This document shows positions 11,240 through 23,285 of a DNA stretch of 64,000 bases, piece after piece. The stretch is from NCBI GenBank assembly GCA_035582835.1, contig JAYKAV010002109.1, positions 620,001-684,000 on the forward strand, read 5' to 3'. The notes beneath the pieces were generated by a model that was not told where the DNA came from, did no database searches, and saw only the letters and a program-made list of their open reading frames with translations. The translations under genes and the position numbers were made by a program. This stretch comes from Phoebastria nigripes (taxonomy: Eukaryota; Chordata; Aves; Procellariiformes; Diomedeidae). Position 1 is the first letter of the stretch; each line of letters opens with the position of its first letter.

Positions 11240-11510
11240 ATCTTGTCTAGATGATTTTTTTCCTGTGCTCTGCTTATGTCTGTTCCTCCCAGTTAATCTC
11301 CCAGGGTTGCCCCCCACAAATCCCCTGAGCTGTGATTTATGCCCTTCATATACTTGTAGATAGTTATCATATCTTGCCATGGATGTCAGCTAGCCCAGCT
11401 AGGCAGATTTAGCTCTTTTAATCTCTCTTCATAAGTCAATCCCTTCAGCCGCTTAATCATTTTTGTTGTTCTCCTCCAAATTCCCAATGAGATGGTTTGT
11501 CTTGCAAGCG
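11240..11510 (-). mobile_element. CR1 LINE fragment (old)
   Basis: Plus-strand reading shows the reverse complement of the CR1 3' region: ttatcatatcttgcc, then tttagctcttttaatctctc, ttcataagtcaatcccttc, gccgcttaatcatttttgtt and gttctcctccaaattccc. This order matches old sauropsid CR1 copies. The terminal 8-bp repeats are not visible. Boundaries are approximate. Confidence 0.75.
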
Positions 11511-13204
11511 CCTGATGCATGGTCATATATTTACCAAAACTTCAGCAGCTTAACACAGAAATAACACTGCACGGAGGTTGTTTACTCGCCTGCAACCAAA
11601 AGAGTCATTAAGCTCCTGATGAAATGCCAAGCAGCTCCACGTGCTGCTGGCGCGGGTCAGAGCCCCTGGCCCGTGTGCTGGGGACGACTCAGCTGCGACA
11701 GCGCGGAGATGGGATGGAGCTTGGTGAAGTTGGATGGCTCTTGTGGGGGATACGTCTGAAAGGGGACCTGCCCCAAGCTCTGCCAAAAAACCTTTCATGG
11801 CCAAAAAAGCTCCACTGCTGCAAACACCCACGTCACCCGTGGTGGCAAGGCTGTGCCCCGTGGTGTGGCACGCAGGCGGAGGGGTGGCACAGCCCAGCCG
11901 GGTGAAGGTCACCCAAACGCCGAGCCCCGTGCCACACTCGCTGGGTTTCGTCACTCTTTTCTAGGCCAGCCCATGAGAAGATGTGACGAGGGAGCTGCTT
12001 TCTAATTGCTTCTCTGGCCCAGCTTTATTGCGTTTCTTTTAGAAGTGGGAGGTCTGCAGATAGTGTGCGAAGGCTGGGAAAAGCCACCTGGCCGAGGGGC
12101 CCGTCGGAGAGGAGCAGGGCATATGGAAAAGGTTCAGGCAGGCTTTGATCCTGGCGGAGTCGTTCGGAGGAGGACAGGCGGGTGGTGGGAGTAGCCAGAG
12201 CGGAGAGGGAGCACGGACGGGCTCTGTCCTCGCTCTGAAACATCAGAAAACATATTTAAGGCTTCATGATCAAAATATTCCTGCCGCCCCTGAATTCCCT
12301 GGTTAGCAAACACGCTCGTGCTTGAGTTTACAGCCCAGGAGCCACGGGCTGTGGGCTGACAGCACGTGTACCTGCTATTTTAACGGAAAAGTCTTCACCA
12401 TTTTTTCCAGCCTCCAAAATGCGGAGGGGAAGCCACCCCCACTCTTCAAACGAGGTCTGAGGCACGCAGGCTGTGGAGCTGGGGGAAGAGCGTGCATCTC
12501 CCAGCACGTTGGCATATCGGAGCCTTCGTATGCAGGAGTGGGGCGAAGGAAGAGTAAGAAGAGATGTCTGAGCCCCGGAGACCTTCCAGAGGAGGGTTTG
12601 TTGATCTGGGAGACAGGAGAAGACACCAGACGGCTGCCCAGCCTCTCCTGGGCAGAGGGGTTCCTCTGATGCCTGTTCCTACCGTGGTGAGTCTGCCTTC
12701 CACGCCAGCGCTGGGATCCTCAGGAAGACAGAAACTATCTTAAACAAATTGCACAGTGATAACTAAGGCCGACAGCAAGAGATGAGGTGTGGGTGCGTGG
12801 GGGTCCCCGGGGAGAGGAGGCGAGAGGGGCGGGAGGGATGCGCAGCGTGGGGGCTCTGCAACGGGTGCAGAGAGGTCTCAGAAGTGGCTCAGTGCAGTTG
12901 GAAGGGAAAAAGGGAGGACTCTGGCCATGCAAAGGGATTTTCAGGGGGTGATTTTTTTCTCCCAGCCCCAGGGAGCACAGCACAGCAAAAAGCGCAGCAA
13001 ACCCTATAGCTGAGGACAAGGGGGCTGGTCCCTGCCTGTCCCCACATCTCAGCCCAGGAGGTCTCCCTGGGGCGCGAGGGGCCCTGGTAGCACCCCAAAG
13101 CCGAGGAGACTTCATCTCCGTTTCGGAGAGGGGTGATCCTCTGAGCAGACCAGGGTTAGGGTTTCACTGACAAGCCCCAGCAGCACTGGGCTGGCTGGGT
13201 GGCA
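11511..13204. other. GC-rich noncoding sequence
   Basis: No coding frame or repeat family is recognisable. 12783-12836 is strongly G-rich on the plus strand, with at least five runs of three or more G, and could form a G-quadruplex. A small AT-rich patch lies at 12240-12310. Confidence 0.5.
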
Positions 13205-13360
13205 GAGTTTACATTTTTCAGTAACGTCCCCCTCCCTCTTCCTTCCCTGTTCCCTGATATTTATTATTTCCCCTCATAATGCCTTTTTCATTATGAGATA
13301 AAAAACTCTCCCGCTCCCCCTAACTGGAAACAATAGCTGCCCAGCCTGCCAGCCTCTGCC
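13205..13360. promoter_or_regulatory. Candidate regulatory island with a perfect hairpin
   Basis: An AT- and pyrimidine-rich island in GC-rich flanks. Positions 13273-13281 (ctcataatg) and 13289-13297 (cattatgag) are exact reverse complements around a 7-nt pyrimidine loop, and a GATA word (gagataaaa) follows at once. The stem is too short for a microRNA precursor. A paired site for a dimeric DNA-binding protein is possible. Confidence 0.35.
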
Positions 13361-14640
13361 GATGGCCTTGCTAAAGCCGAGGGCTCAGTTTTGGTAAGCT
13401 CCTGTTACAGCCAGTGCACTCTCCTCCCTGTGCAAAGTGGCTGGTTTCGTGTCCCTGGGGATGCAGAGGGGAGTCGAGGGTGTCCGAGCCCCCCGGGCTG
13501 CTCGAGCCCCCCAGGCTGCCGCACGCCGAGGCAGGAGCACCATCTGCACAGAGGCCGGGCTGCACGTGCCACGGAGCATCCTCAGTGCTGCCCTTCCTGG
13601 GGTCTCAGTTCTGTGCTCCCAAATCCACCCCTGGTTTGGAGAGGCAAATTATAAGAAAAGGGATAAAAAAAGCTTCCAGTCCAGGAGACCCACCTGGGCT
13701 TTTACAGCAAAGCTGGTAGTGACGGGTAATCTCCTCTTTTCCTGGGAGCCCAGAGCGCATGGATGAAAACCCTTATGGAGTAAGGCGCGCCCAGGTGTCA
13801 TCCAGTAAGTCATGTACCACAGCCCTTCAAATCTGCTCATCCGCACTCGTACCCCCAGAGCTCTGCAAAGATCATTTAACAGGGGAGCGGTGGAGGCCTG
13901 GGGACGAGGACCGGTGTGTCCCATCACCACCACTGCTCGCAGGAGCTTCTGGCCCCAGCCTGTCCTTGGGAGCAAGCTGCACGCCCCGGGATCGGGAACA
14001 GCCGTTGGACGTCACCGTGCCAGAGCAGAGGCCCTGTGGCTCGAGGGCTCAGTGGGGGATGGAGAGGAGCCCTGGCATGGCGTGCGCTGGGCTGCCACGA
14101 GCACTGGTCCTCCTGCTTGGCTGCAGCCACCTTAGACGGGAACAGGCGGCCCCAAGCAGATCCCCTGCAAACCTCGCTGCTGGCTGTTTCGTTTCAGCTG
14201 CCGAGCCATAAACCTGGTTCTCCCCCTTCCAGACATCAGTTTGAAGGTGTTGCTGTCCCGAGGGCAGGGGAGAGCAGCCAGAACAAACCCTGACATCGCG
14301 GCTGGACCTGGGCTGTGTGGGCAACGCATGGGGTCCGGGGCTGAGATGCACCCAGCACAGCGATTCGAGACCTCTGCCCCCAGCACCTGGGGTTTGCAGC
14401 CAGGGCTTGCCAGGCAAGTGGCCAAACTCAAGTGGGAACCCAATCCAGCTCCTCCTTCCCCCAGAGCTGGCAGCAGCAGGCAAGCCTGCCTGCCTGCCCG
14501 CGGACCCCGCGTGCCGAGCCTTGGAGAGCACAGCGGGAGCTCGGGAACCTGCTCCTTCCCGGACACCGAACAGCCCCCGCTTCCCCAACCCCTCCGTCTA
14601 ATGGAAACTCTATCTCTGCAAACACTTGCTCCCTTTATAT
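13361..14640. other. GC-rich noncoding sequence
   Basis: All open frames are compositionally biased, including the 212-codon plus-strand frame beginning at 14241, and none matches a known family. It contains the 18-bp tandem duplication described separately. Confidence 0.5.
13485..13520. repeat. 18-bp tandem duplication
   Basis: Two adjacent 18-bp units (13485-13502 and 13503-13520), each starting cgagcccccc, match at 16 of 18 positions. Confidence 0.85.
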
Positions 14641-14854
14641 CTTTCTCCTTTTTTTTTTTTATGGGGAGGCCTTGGAGGAGAGGGAATCAGAGGGGGCTGG
14701 CACTTCCCCCCTCCCCCTTGTCTCTCCAAAAGAAAGGGATGCAGCTGGTGAGGCAGCCGCTCTGGAGCAGTATGGATGGGGTGAGAAAGTCATTACCTGC
14801 CTTGGGTTTCACTGTGGGAATGGCTGCACCTTTCACTGGGAAACGCTTGTGTCT

Positions 14855-14971
14855 GGGGGGACTCGAGAGGGGGAAGTGAGGGGAGGTGGGGGCAAAGGGG
14901 CAAAAAAAGGTCTGTAAACCAAAAAGGGCACACAGAAAAAGAAGGGGATTTTTTTTTTTTTTTTTTTTTTT
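14855..14971. repeat. G-run cluster followed by a 23-T homopolymer
   Basis: 14855-14900 contains G runs of six, five, four, five and four on the plus strand, a plausible G-quadruplex. 14949-14971 is an uninterrupted run of 23 T. Just beyond the T run the sequence turns AT-rich. No polyadenylation hexamer lies next to the run on the minus strand, so it is not obviously a retroposon tail. Confidence 0.85.
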
Positions 14972-14984
14972 ATGTAGCCATGTA

Positions 14985-15460
14985 GCGTCTGAAATAAATT
15001 ACCTGTCTCCAAAAACAGTGCATTAGGAGGAATAATCGATTGAACACGCCACAAACTCTTATTTTATGGCTCTGTAAGCCCAACTGGTGCTGGGGAAGTG
15101 GGGGAAGAGAGAAGCTGTTAAACACAACAGAGGGGACACTTCAGGGGGATGATTTTTTTGTCCTTTTTTTCTTTTCTTTCTTCTTTTTTTTTTTCCTGTT
15201 CCTCTCCTCTCTCATTCTGTGGGGTTTTTTTTTGTTTCACTTTTTTTAATCTCCCCTTGGGGACTTTCCCCTTTGTTCTGTTGCGGGGAGGAGAACTGGA
15301 TTGTGTTTCTCCTGCTCCTGACTAAAAGAAATGACATCAGCCTGAGGTGTTTAAGCATCTCTTCCCTTCTGCACTCCTTACCCCTCCCTGCACCAAACTG
15401 CTTAGTAATTTAGAGGTTAATAAGGGATTATTATTTTTTTTCCCCTATCTGTGATTATGA
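14985..15460. promoter_or_regulatory. Candidate AT-rich island with pyrimidine-rich core
   Basis: Homeodomain- and PBX-like words (gaaataaattac, ataatcgattg) occur near 14990-15050. A long T/C-rich stretch with T runs follows (about 15150-15250), then an AT-rich segment near 15410-15450. No coding frame is convincing. Confidence 0.25.
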
Positions 15461-16869
15461 AGGATGGAAGCTTGGCATGGCGGTGGCAGAGAGCAAGCAG
15501 CGGGATGCATCCGTCTGCAGAGCACGGGCTGGTATCTCAGCTTGCAGTGGTCCTTGGGGAACATCCCCACCCCTCGCTGTACCGCTTCTCTGGCACCCCC
15601 GGACACCAGCCCGTCCCCAGGGACAGCTTTCCTGCGTCCCTTTGCACCGGGGCTACACACTGCACCTGGAGCTTTCTCTGGTGAGATGGCAGCGAGACAG
15701 GGTCCTCAGATGGTTTGAGGGCCTGGATTCTGCATCCCCCATCCCAAGAGGTGTGCGGACACCTCCCCGTCTCACCGGCATGCGGGCAAGGAGCCGCAGG
15801 CAGCCCCGAGACCCTCCAGGCTCTCGTGAAGTGGCCGGAGTCAGGAGAGCAAGCACGGAGCCGAGGCGGAGAGACATGAGAACAAAGGGGCAGAAATTAA
15901 AAGACGATTTCCAGAGCCAAAAATAAATATGTGAAAAAGAACAAGAACGCGGCAGCAATCGGGGGAACGTGAGGATTTCTGACAAGTTCCCAGCCTAGTA
16001 GTGATATTTGCCAGGAGGGTCATTAACTCCCCCAATGGGAGGAGACATTCAGCTTTTTCGGAAGGCCCTGGGTCATTTCCTGGGGTTTTTCTGCCTCCCT
16101 GATGCTCCGGTCCAGCACTCCGAGGGGCTGGGTTCGCAGCCGGCTCTGCCCCGAGGGAGCACAGGCTGCAGGAGCAGATATCCACACTCCTTTGCCGATT
16201 TCCCCGTGATTTCCAAGTCCTCTAACAGCCACCTGAGGCTGAAGAGCAGGGTCCTGAGAAAGCAGTGGTGGACCCTCTGGTTCGCAGCGATCCTGGAGAA
16301 TTCGCAGCTGCAGTGGAAGTGCTAAAAGCAACTGCTAAGAGCCAAGGCTGAGGGAAGGACTCCAGCCCCAGGGAGAAGCGGGTCTGGAGCAAGCTCGCTG
16401 CCACTCTCTGTAGCAAGCAGCGATGTGCACTGAGCAAGCCCTGCATGAAAACGATTTCTTCTGCGGTCTTTGTCAGAGCACAGATTTTCCCAGTTTGCTC
16501 CGTCCAGTGGGCCACAAAGTGACCGGATTTCAGGGGAACCAAATGTCAGGCAACTTCTAGTTATTCAGCTAGACATGGATTTAGGGNCACACTCTTGCCC
16601 AGTCGGGAAAGTCCCTCCTGCTGCCTGTGCAGCGGCAGGGGAGGCAGAAGCACTCGGCTTCCCCGAGGGGACCGCAGCCAGGCAGCTAGCCAACCTTGGC
16701 AATGTATGACAAATGCCCTAAATCTCACTAGAAGAACACAACCACCTTTTCAAGGCCCGAAACTCAAGGTCACATTGCATATCTGGAGCCAGACATGCCA
16801 ACCACAGGTGAGTCAGCAGCTCTGGGAAGATCCCATGCCTTACCCCAAGGTGCTCCGCAGGAGACATCA
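15461..16869. other. Mostly GC-rich noncoding sequence
   Basis: No exon, repeat family or RNA gene was recognised. An AT-richer patch with AAATAAATATG lies near 15905-15935. One N lies at 16587. Confidence 0.5.
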
Positions 16870-17215
16870 TTAACCTTAAGGATTCAGCCGACTCAATCCC
16901 CTCCTTGTGTTATCCATAATTAAAGTTGCACTGAGAAAATAAATCCTGTTCCTCACTAATATGACAGAGGAGCGTGTTAAATTATGGCTCCGTTTATCAA
17001 ATGATTGCCCAATGCAGCTACCTTCTTTAATAACTTATGATAAAACATGTCATAAAATGATTTGGGAATTAATACCTACTGGATGATGCTGTGACAAACT
17101 GCTATAATATGTTTCGCTACAGGAAGGTGCGTGTTCTTGTTTTATTTAAAGAAGCTGCAAGTGGATTTAGTATTCATGTAAATAAGGGGCTGATTGACAG
17201 GCAAGGGCTTAAGAG
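16870..17215. promoter_or_regulatory. Strong candidate conserved noncoding element
   Basis: About 345 bp of non-repetitive AT-rich sequence with many homeodomain-type words: TAATTA at 16917-16922, ATTAAT at 17068-17073, and repeated TTTATC, ATGATT and CATAAAAT words. It lies between GC-rich segments. Every frame is interrupted or short, so it is not an exon. Its complexity and motif density resemble developmental enhancers; conservation is untested. Confidence 0.4.
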
Positions 17216-18560
17216 AGCCCGTGGGTGGAAGAAGAGAATTGTCCTCGCAGCTTTGCTGGCATTACCTTCCGATACTCCCCACTCCCACACTTTTCCACCG
17301 ATGCCTGGTGGATACCTGCACCATTTCTGCCCTGTTACATCCCTTCCTCCCACATTCCCCCTCTCCCGCACACCTCCCTCCGATAACCTCTGGGGTGGCA
17401 GTAAATGAGTCCAGCCCCCCCCAGGACCAGGCAGCCGGGCTCTGGGCTCGACCTACTTCATCCTGAAGTCATGTTAATAACTGGAGGTAGGTGCCATGGT
17501 TTCCACCTTGTCCTCACTTGGAAGCGTTTACAAGTGGTTTGAGGATCCTTGTCAAAATACAACCGTCGGGAAGCGCCGAAGACGCCAAACGGAAATCGAG
17601 AGAGAGGAGCAAATAAAAAAAAAAGAAGAAAAAACATCCTGTAAAAATATCACTCTGTTACACGGGTCACATTTGATTATCTCCTATGAAAATTGAGTTC
17701 TCAGCAGGAGATGTAAATTTTTCACAGTGCAAATCTGCTGTCAGACTCTGCAGGGATTTCCCCGGAGGAGCTCTCATCGCGAGCCCCCTCCTACTCCTTC
17801 CTAAATCCATCAGCAGCATCCCAGGGCTCCGCAAAGGCGCTTGCAGCCACCCCACGCCCTCCCTAGTGCCCAGCACTGACGTGGCACCTCCTGGCAGGGA
17901 AGGAGGGGAAAGCCCCGTCCTGGCAGAGGGGCAGCGTCCAGGCAGCCCACGCTGTACGGGGCAGCGGGCAGCAAAGTCTCCTGAGCAGCGGCAGCAGCCG
18001 CACCCCGGGTCCGGGCACAGGAGCAAGAGGGAGTATCATGGGGAAAAGAAAACCAAAATGTTTTTTTTCACCTTCCACCAAACTGGGAGAGTTTTGAGTC
18101 ACATTTAACTTCCTGCTTAGACACCAGCACCGCGCAGCCCGTCAGCAATGAGCTGTGAACTGTGCCCACCTTCCTAAGGCAACCCATACGCGATGCCCAA
18201 ATTGCAGCTTCATCTGTCCCGCTGACCGAGTGACCGGTGTCCCTGCTGTGCATCTACCAACCCCCGAACACCCCCCCGCCTTTCCTCCATGGGGCCGGAG
18301 GGGCTCCCGGTGTCCCACAGGTCCACGGTCTGCCGCTCTCCTGGGCTTTGCAGCCAGCAAACATTAAATAACCCACGGGAGCAGATCCTGCTGCAGAAAC
18401 CCAGCTCTCCCTCTCCAGGACATGGTGCTCACCATCTCTCCTCCCAGCCTGGGTCTCAGGAGGAGGATGAAGGCAGGCTGCTGCGGCCGGGCAAGCTGCT
18501 CCCCAGCCCCCCGGGAGCTGCAGCCCCCAGCGCTCCCCAGGGCGGTACTGGCTGCCAGTA
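17216..18560. other. Noncoding sequence, mixed composition
   Basis: 17280-17400 is C-rich, 17600-17640 is A-rich, and 17740-18560 is GC-rich with biased open frames only. A smaller AT-rich patch (17640-17730) could belong to a regulatory element. No gene was recognised. Confidence 0.5.
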
Positions 18561-19400
18561 GCACCCCTATAAAGTCGCAAAGCAGCTCTCATAATTGGCC
18601 CCTGTTTTCCCGCTCTCATAAATGTCCAAAGCATTTGCATTTTAGACTGAAATTCCCCATGTTTAATCTCCACCCAAAGGAGAATGTCTGCAGGGAAAGT
18701 CTGAGCAAATTTCCTTCATCCATTTGCAATTTATCAGCAAAAAAGGGAGAAAACCAACTCTTTTTCTAAAGTAAAAATAGTCTAACCACACTTTTATAAA
18801 AAAATCATGGCTAAAGCAAAACAGCAAAAGTTTGTAACTTGAATCCTGGATAGAACCGCAAGCTTTACAAGGTGGGGGGGGGCATGCTTTAAAAATAAAT
18901 AAATAAAAATTCCCACATTGTAAACTAAATTAGATAAATACCACAAAACAAATATTGCATGTACTCAAGTCCTCAAACAATCAGTGCAGACCCTGCCCAG
19001 TGTCCTGTTTTGTCTTTGTTAGCCATGAAAATTTGGGTAATTGTGCTTGCTGCCAGGAGCCTTAGCAGAAACAGCTAGATTTAAGTAAATATTACAGAAT
19101 ATCCATAGGAAACACATTTCAAGTCGATAAGCACAAATATATGCGCTACTAACCTCACTCAACAAGTCGCGTTCATCCACAGGCGACACGGAAACACTCA
19201 GCGTGACTTACTCGCCCAGTAAAGCTGCTTGAATTTCGACTGCCAAATTCTTGAGGTAAATTGCTTACAAATGGGCCCTGAATGGATAAAAGTTACTTGC
19301 TACAATCACTCAGTAAAAAAAAAAAAAAATATTTTTGAATAATGACTTTAATTAAAATCACACTCTGCAGACAATTCATGGGTGAGGAAAACCCCTGAAG
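18561..19400. promoter_or_regulatory. Long AT-rich candidate conserved noncoding block
   Basis: The broadest AT-rich non-repetitive block in the window. It holds a 9-G run (18874-18882), a short AAAT microsatellite (18892-18909), a 15-A run (19315-19329), and scattered TAATTA/ATTAAA, SOX-like and FOX-like words. A 3' UTR is an alternative because AATAAA words occur, but no coding exon adjoins it. Confidence 0.35.
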
Positions 19401-20934
19401 CGTAGACTCGCTGAATGGGACAAGTGAGCTGTTCACCCAAGCAGTGGCTTCTCGCATGCTTGGGGAGCACCTCCCACGCATGGCCCTGGCAGGAGATCCC
19501 ATCCACCCACCCAGCGAGGGTCGACTTCTCCTGCCACCCCTGGAGATGCTGCCCATGGCCATTCTCTTCCAGTTTGCATCAAAAATCAAGAGAGATACCT
19601 GCTACCCTGGCCTGCCGGCTTAGATTCATCTCAGCCAGCCACGGAGATCCAACAGAGGTGGTTGCAGCCCAATCTTTTGAGGCTTGAATCTCTCCCCATC
19701 TCCTGGCGAGCACCGTGACGGGGGTCTCCCCGTGGCCCCTCAGATGGAGGGGGGTAGCTGTGACATCCAGGGCTGTGGGGGAGAACAGGGAAGGGGAAGG
19801 TCGCCCACCCACTACTGCTGAAGGAGCTGGAGAGAAAGCACAATGCTGAAAGCATTGTCAAGGGGCACCCATGAGCAACCCCTTTGCTCCCCAGGGGATG
19901 CGAGACCTTTCCTCCAGCAGGACACACGGACCACCAGTGCCCCAACAGAGCAGCTTGGCCTGATGGAGCAGGAAGAGGAGCAGATCCTGGCGGTCCTGCC
20001 AGCAGTGATGGGAGAGTGGTGGCCTCTTCCAGGCTGACACACACTGGATTCAGTAGAGGACGTAGGATGCAATTGTGCAACTAGAGCTTGGTGCGATTTG
20101 CAAAGTTAGAAATGAGGAAAAAAATCAGGAACTTTTTTTTACAAATTCATTTGCCAAAAAACCCCTCTCCCCTCTGTTTTTCATCTGGGGAGAGTTTTGA
20201 ATTTCCATGTACTCGTTTCCTTTTTACATTCCAGTCTCCTCTCTCCGGTCTGTGCGCCGATGCTCGTTGCCCAGACTCTCTCGCAGCTCGTCTGACACAT
20301 GCGATGCCTTCCCACAGGAGATGCAGCCCTGCCACCTGCCCCGCTGCCTCCGCTCCCGGCAGCCCCTGCCTGTTCTTTCCCTCCTCCTCCATGGCCCTGG
20401 GGTGAGGCAGGACTGGGGAGAGTAGGAAAAGGAGGTCTTGAGGGGAGTGAGCTGCGTCTAGCAAATTCCCCACTCCCCAGGCAGGGTGTGGGTGCTTGTG
20501 CCCCGCACGTCCCTGCCACGCCNGTCCCTGGGTGCCAGGAGAGCGTGGATGCCCGTGGGTAGGGATGCTGTGAAATGGTGCAGGGGGGAAGGGAGGGACC
20601 CCCAGGCAGGACCCTCAAACCCCACCGAGACCTCTTCCCTGCGCCCACCCACCCCCCACGGGGGGTCACTTCATCCCTCGTCCCCCCGAGGCGGGTGGAA
20701 GAGGCAGCCAGGGCACCAGCTCCGCAACCCAGCTAATTTCACAAGAGGACATTTGAGCATTGCCTAAGACCATTTAAAACCTGATATGATCCCATAAACT
20801 CTGCCTACCTTAACTCATATTAAACAGAATTGGCTGAAACTGTGTTGTAACCGAGCTGTAAGTCAGTTCATCTAGTTCCTTCCCCGTCTCTTCTAAATGG
20901 TGGCTTAGGGGAAAAAGAGCCATCAAGGAGCTCA
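19401..20934. other. Noncoding sequence, mostly GC-rich
   Basis: No protein family or RNA gene is recognisable. 20090-20240 and 20760-20930 are AT-richer, the latter leading into a CR1 fragment. One N lies at 20523. Confidence 0.5.
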
Positions 20935-21190
20935 AACTAGTAATAATGGTGTTATGTTGCAGTAGAGAAAATTAAAGTTAAACATTAGGGAAACCTTTAT
21001 AACTCTAGTTAGAGTTCAGACGGTGGAACAAGCTGCTCAGGGAGATTGTTGAATTGCTTTCCCCAGAGATAGTCAAGGATAAGGCTAAGTACACATCTGA
21101 CAAGGATGGTTTACCGGCCTGATGCGGAAGATAAAGTGGAGCAGGTGAGCTGGTAGAGGTTCCTTCCAGCCGTAATAACTCTGTGTGACC
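20935..21190 (+). mobile_element. CR1 LINE 3'-region fragment (old)
   Basis: The order of recognisable CR1 segments is intact though diverged: gttgcagtagagaaaatt, ttaaacattagggaaacc, ggaacaagctgctcaggga, a segment like 'caaggataaggctaagt', then aggttccttccagcc and a degraded aactctgtgtg end. The direction is plus. The degraded terminal repeats show it is older than the copies at 27575 and 55628. Confidence 0.8.
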
Positions 21191-22955
21191 GGTGCAGGGC
21201 CCCTCTGCACTAGAACATCATAAAAACATATCCTCATTTTTCACAGCCTCTTGCATAGAAACGTGCCCGCAGAGCACTTCCCAGTGCTAAGTGACACAGA
21301 AACAAGACTCCAGTACCGCAAGTACTAAGCGGCCGGTGCTCAGGAACTCAAGAGGGCTGCAGGAAATGTAAAAGTTCAGAACAAAGAAATCCGTAGTAAC
21401 ATGTGTCTAGGGAAATTGCTGGACGACCGGAATGCCTCCAGGACTTTAAACCTCTCCGACCAGAAGGCTGCACTGCTGGGACCGCAGAAGCAGAACCAGC
21501 AACCCAGCATTTGAACCGCTGAAGGTTTTCTCATGAAAGCACTTCGACAAATACATAGTCCATCTGCCTTCCCGTCTCTTTGTTTATAAGCTGCAAATAC
21601 ACAACGCAGGCAGAGGTCTGCTGGAGCCCGGGCTGCGGCGGTGTCTGTCGGATCTCGGAGGATGTCTGCTCCTCCAGCCACAGCACTGGTCACCCCTCCC
21701 TCGAGAGCCGCCTGCTTCTTGTGCCGGCGAGAGCCATTTCTGGTGATGGGCTGCTCCATCTGTTGGGACGTGGGAAGCCCTCCTCACCTCCGCTGTGGCC
21801 CCAGGTGCAGAGCCGGGATGCTGGTTCCCCCATAAAGCCCCGGCGGGCTGCTATGTCGTGCCGAGCAGGGGCATGCCTCACTGCAACACCCAAAGAAGTC
21901 CTTCAGCTAGAGAGAGAGGAAAGAAGAAGAGGAAGGAGAAAAGGATGCTTCCCAGAAACTCACGGAGGAGGCGTGAGCGCGGGTTGGGGAGCTCCGGCAG
22001 CCGGCCGGGTGCACCAGGAGGGGGCCCCAGCTCCCTTCCCCGGGACAGAGCCCCCGCTTCAGCCCGCATGGTGCAGGGAGGTGGGGGCCAGGGAGGGGGG
22101 GGAAGAGGCTGGAACCAGCAGATAATCTCTCAATCAGCCCTAGCTAATTTGTAAGGCATTACTGAAATGTCGACTGTACATATGTTAGTGTTAAGTCAAG
22201 TGGAAGGTATGCTCAAAATGTGATAAAGAAGTGGCTCAAGGAAAGGGGAGGAGCATGGCAGATAAAGAGAAGGACCCAGGGCCACGCCGTGCCATGACTG
22301 CAAGTACCTGCTGACAACGTGATGGGGGATCTTGCTCAGGGATGCGGTCGGGATGTCTCTCATTCCTTCGCTGTCCCCGGCACGAGTAAATGCATGGGGG
22401 ATCCTTGGACATTGATGCTTGCCCAGTTTCTCCTGAAATTTCACTCATGGAGAAGCTTAAGGGACAGCTGAGATGTGAGTGAAGCGCAGCACAAGTGTGC
22501 AAGCAAATAGGGGTACAGCTGCGTTTTTCTCTTTCACACTGCTTTGGGGTATTTCTTCCACTACAACCTCCCTGGTCCCTGCGATCCCCAGTGCAGCTGG
22601 ACAAACCAGCGGCCTGAGCCAGGGCGCTCTGCGCCCGCTCCCCTTCGCCGCGGCCATACAGGAGCCCTCTTCTTGGATTTATCCCAATGCCGCGGCTTTG
22701 AAATTCTGGGGAGAGAGAGAGAGAAGGAGAGAAGGCTTTGCCTGGCCAGCAGATCCCTCCCAGGACTTCAAAGCCTCTTGGATTCATCCCAAAACAAAAT
22801 AAGATTTCTTTAATTTTCCAGCAGGAGAGGGGGAGAAACCTCCCTGCCAATCTCTGCTGAGCGCCTTTGCAGAGCCAGCGAGCTGGGCAGCCACGTGCTC
22901 CCCTCTCCCCGCACCTCAGAAGGGGAAAGTACATCGTCTCCTCCTACCTCAGCTA
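21191..22955. other. Noncoding sequence, mixed composition
   Basis: 22079-22107 is G-rich (runs of five, three and eight G). 22130-22230 is an AT-rich patch. A GA dinucleotide run lies near 22711-22730. Open frames are biased, and no exon or RNA gene was recognised. Confidence 0.5.
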
Positions 22956-23285
22956 AAAGCAGATGCAGAAGATTGAATGCCAGAAAGATTGGCAGCAGGA
23001 AACTGGATTTCTTCTTCGCTCCAGCAATTTGATATATACACATGCAGCCTGACTTCGATTTCGGTAGCGCCGGGATCCAGAGGTGGGTGTGCAGCCCAGC
23101 TTCCAGCTGCTACGGAGGCAGGAGAGCGCTTGTGTTTAATGGCTGTCATATTAGCAGTTGCTATTTAATATTTGATGTTTAGTCTGGTTTGTCTGCTTTT
23201 CCCTTTAGGATCGGGTCTATTCCAAACAAACAGAGCCAAAACAGGCTTAGAGAGGAATCGGGTTCAAAGATAGACACAAATTGAT
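22956..23285. promoter_or_regulatory. Candidate AT-rich regulatory island
   Basis: An AT-rich, non-repetitive segment with words such as caatttgatatatac, tatttaatatttgatg and acaaattgatttc, plus a TTCAAAG TCF/LEF-like word near 23265. Coding potential is absent. The call is by composition and motifs only. Confidence 0.25.

Noticed and set aside
13150..13166. Telomere-like agggttagggtt
   Set aside because: Only two units, so not an interstitial telomere array.
14949..14971. T23 as the tail of a minus-strand retroposon
   Set aside because: No polyadenylation hexamer at the expected distance and no flanking duplication.
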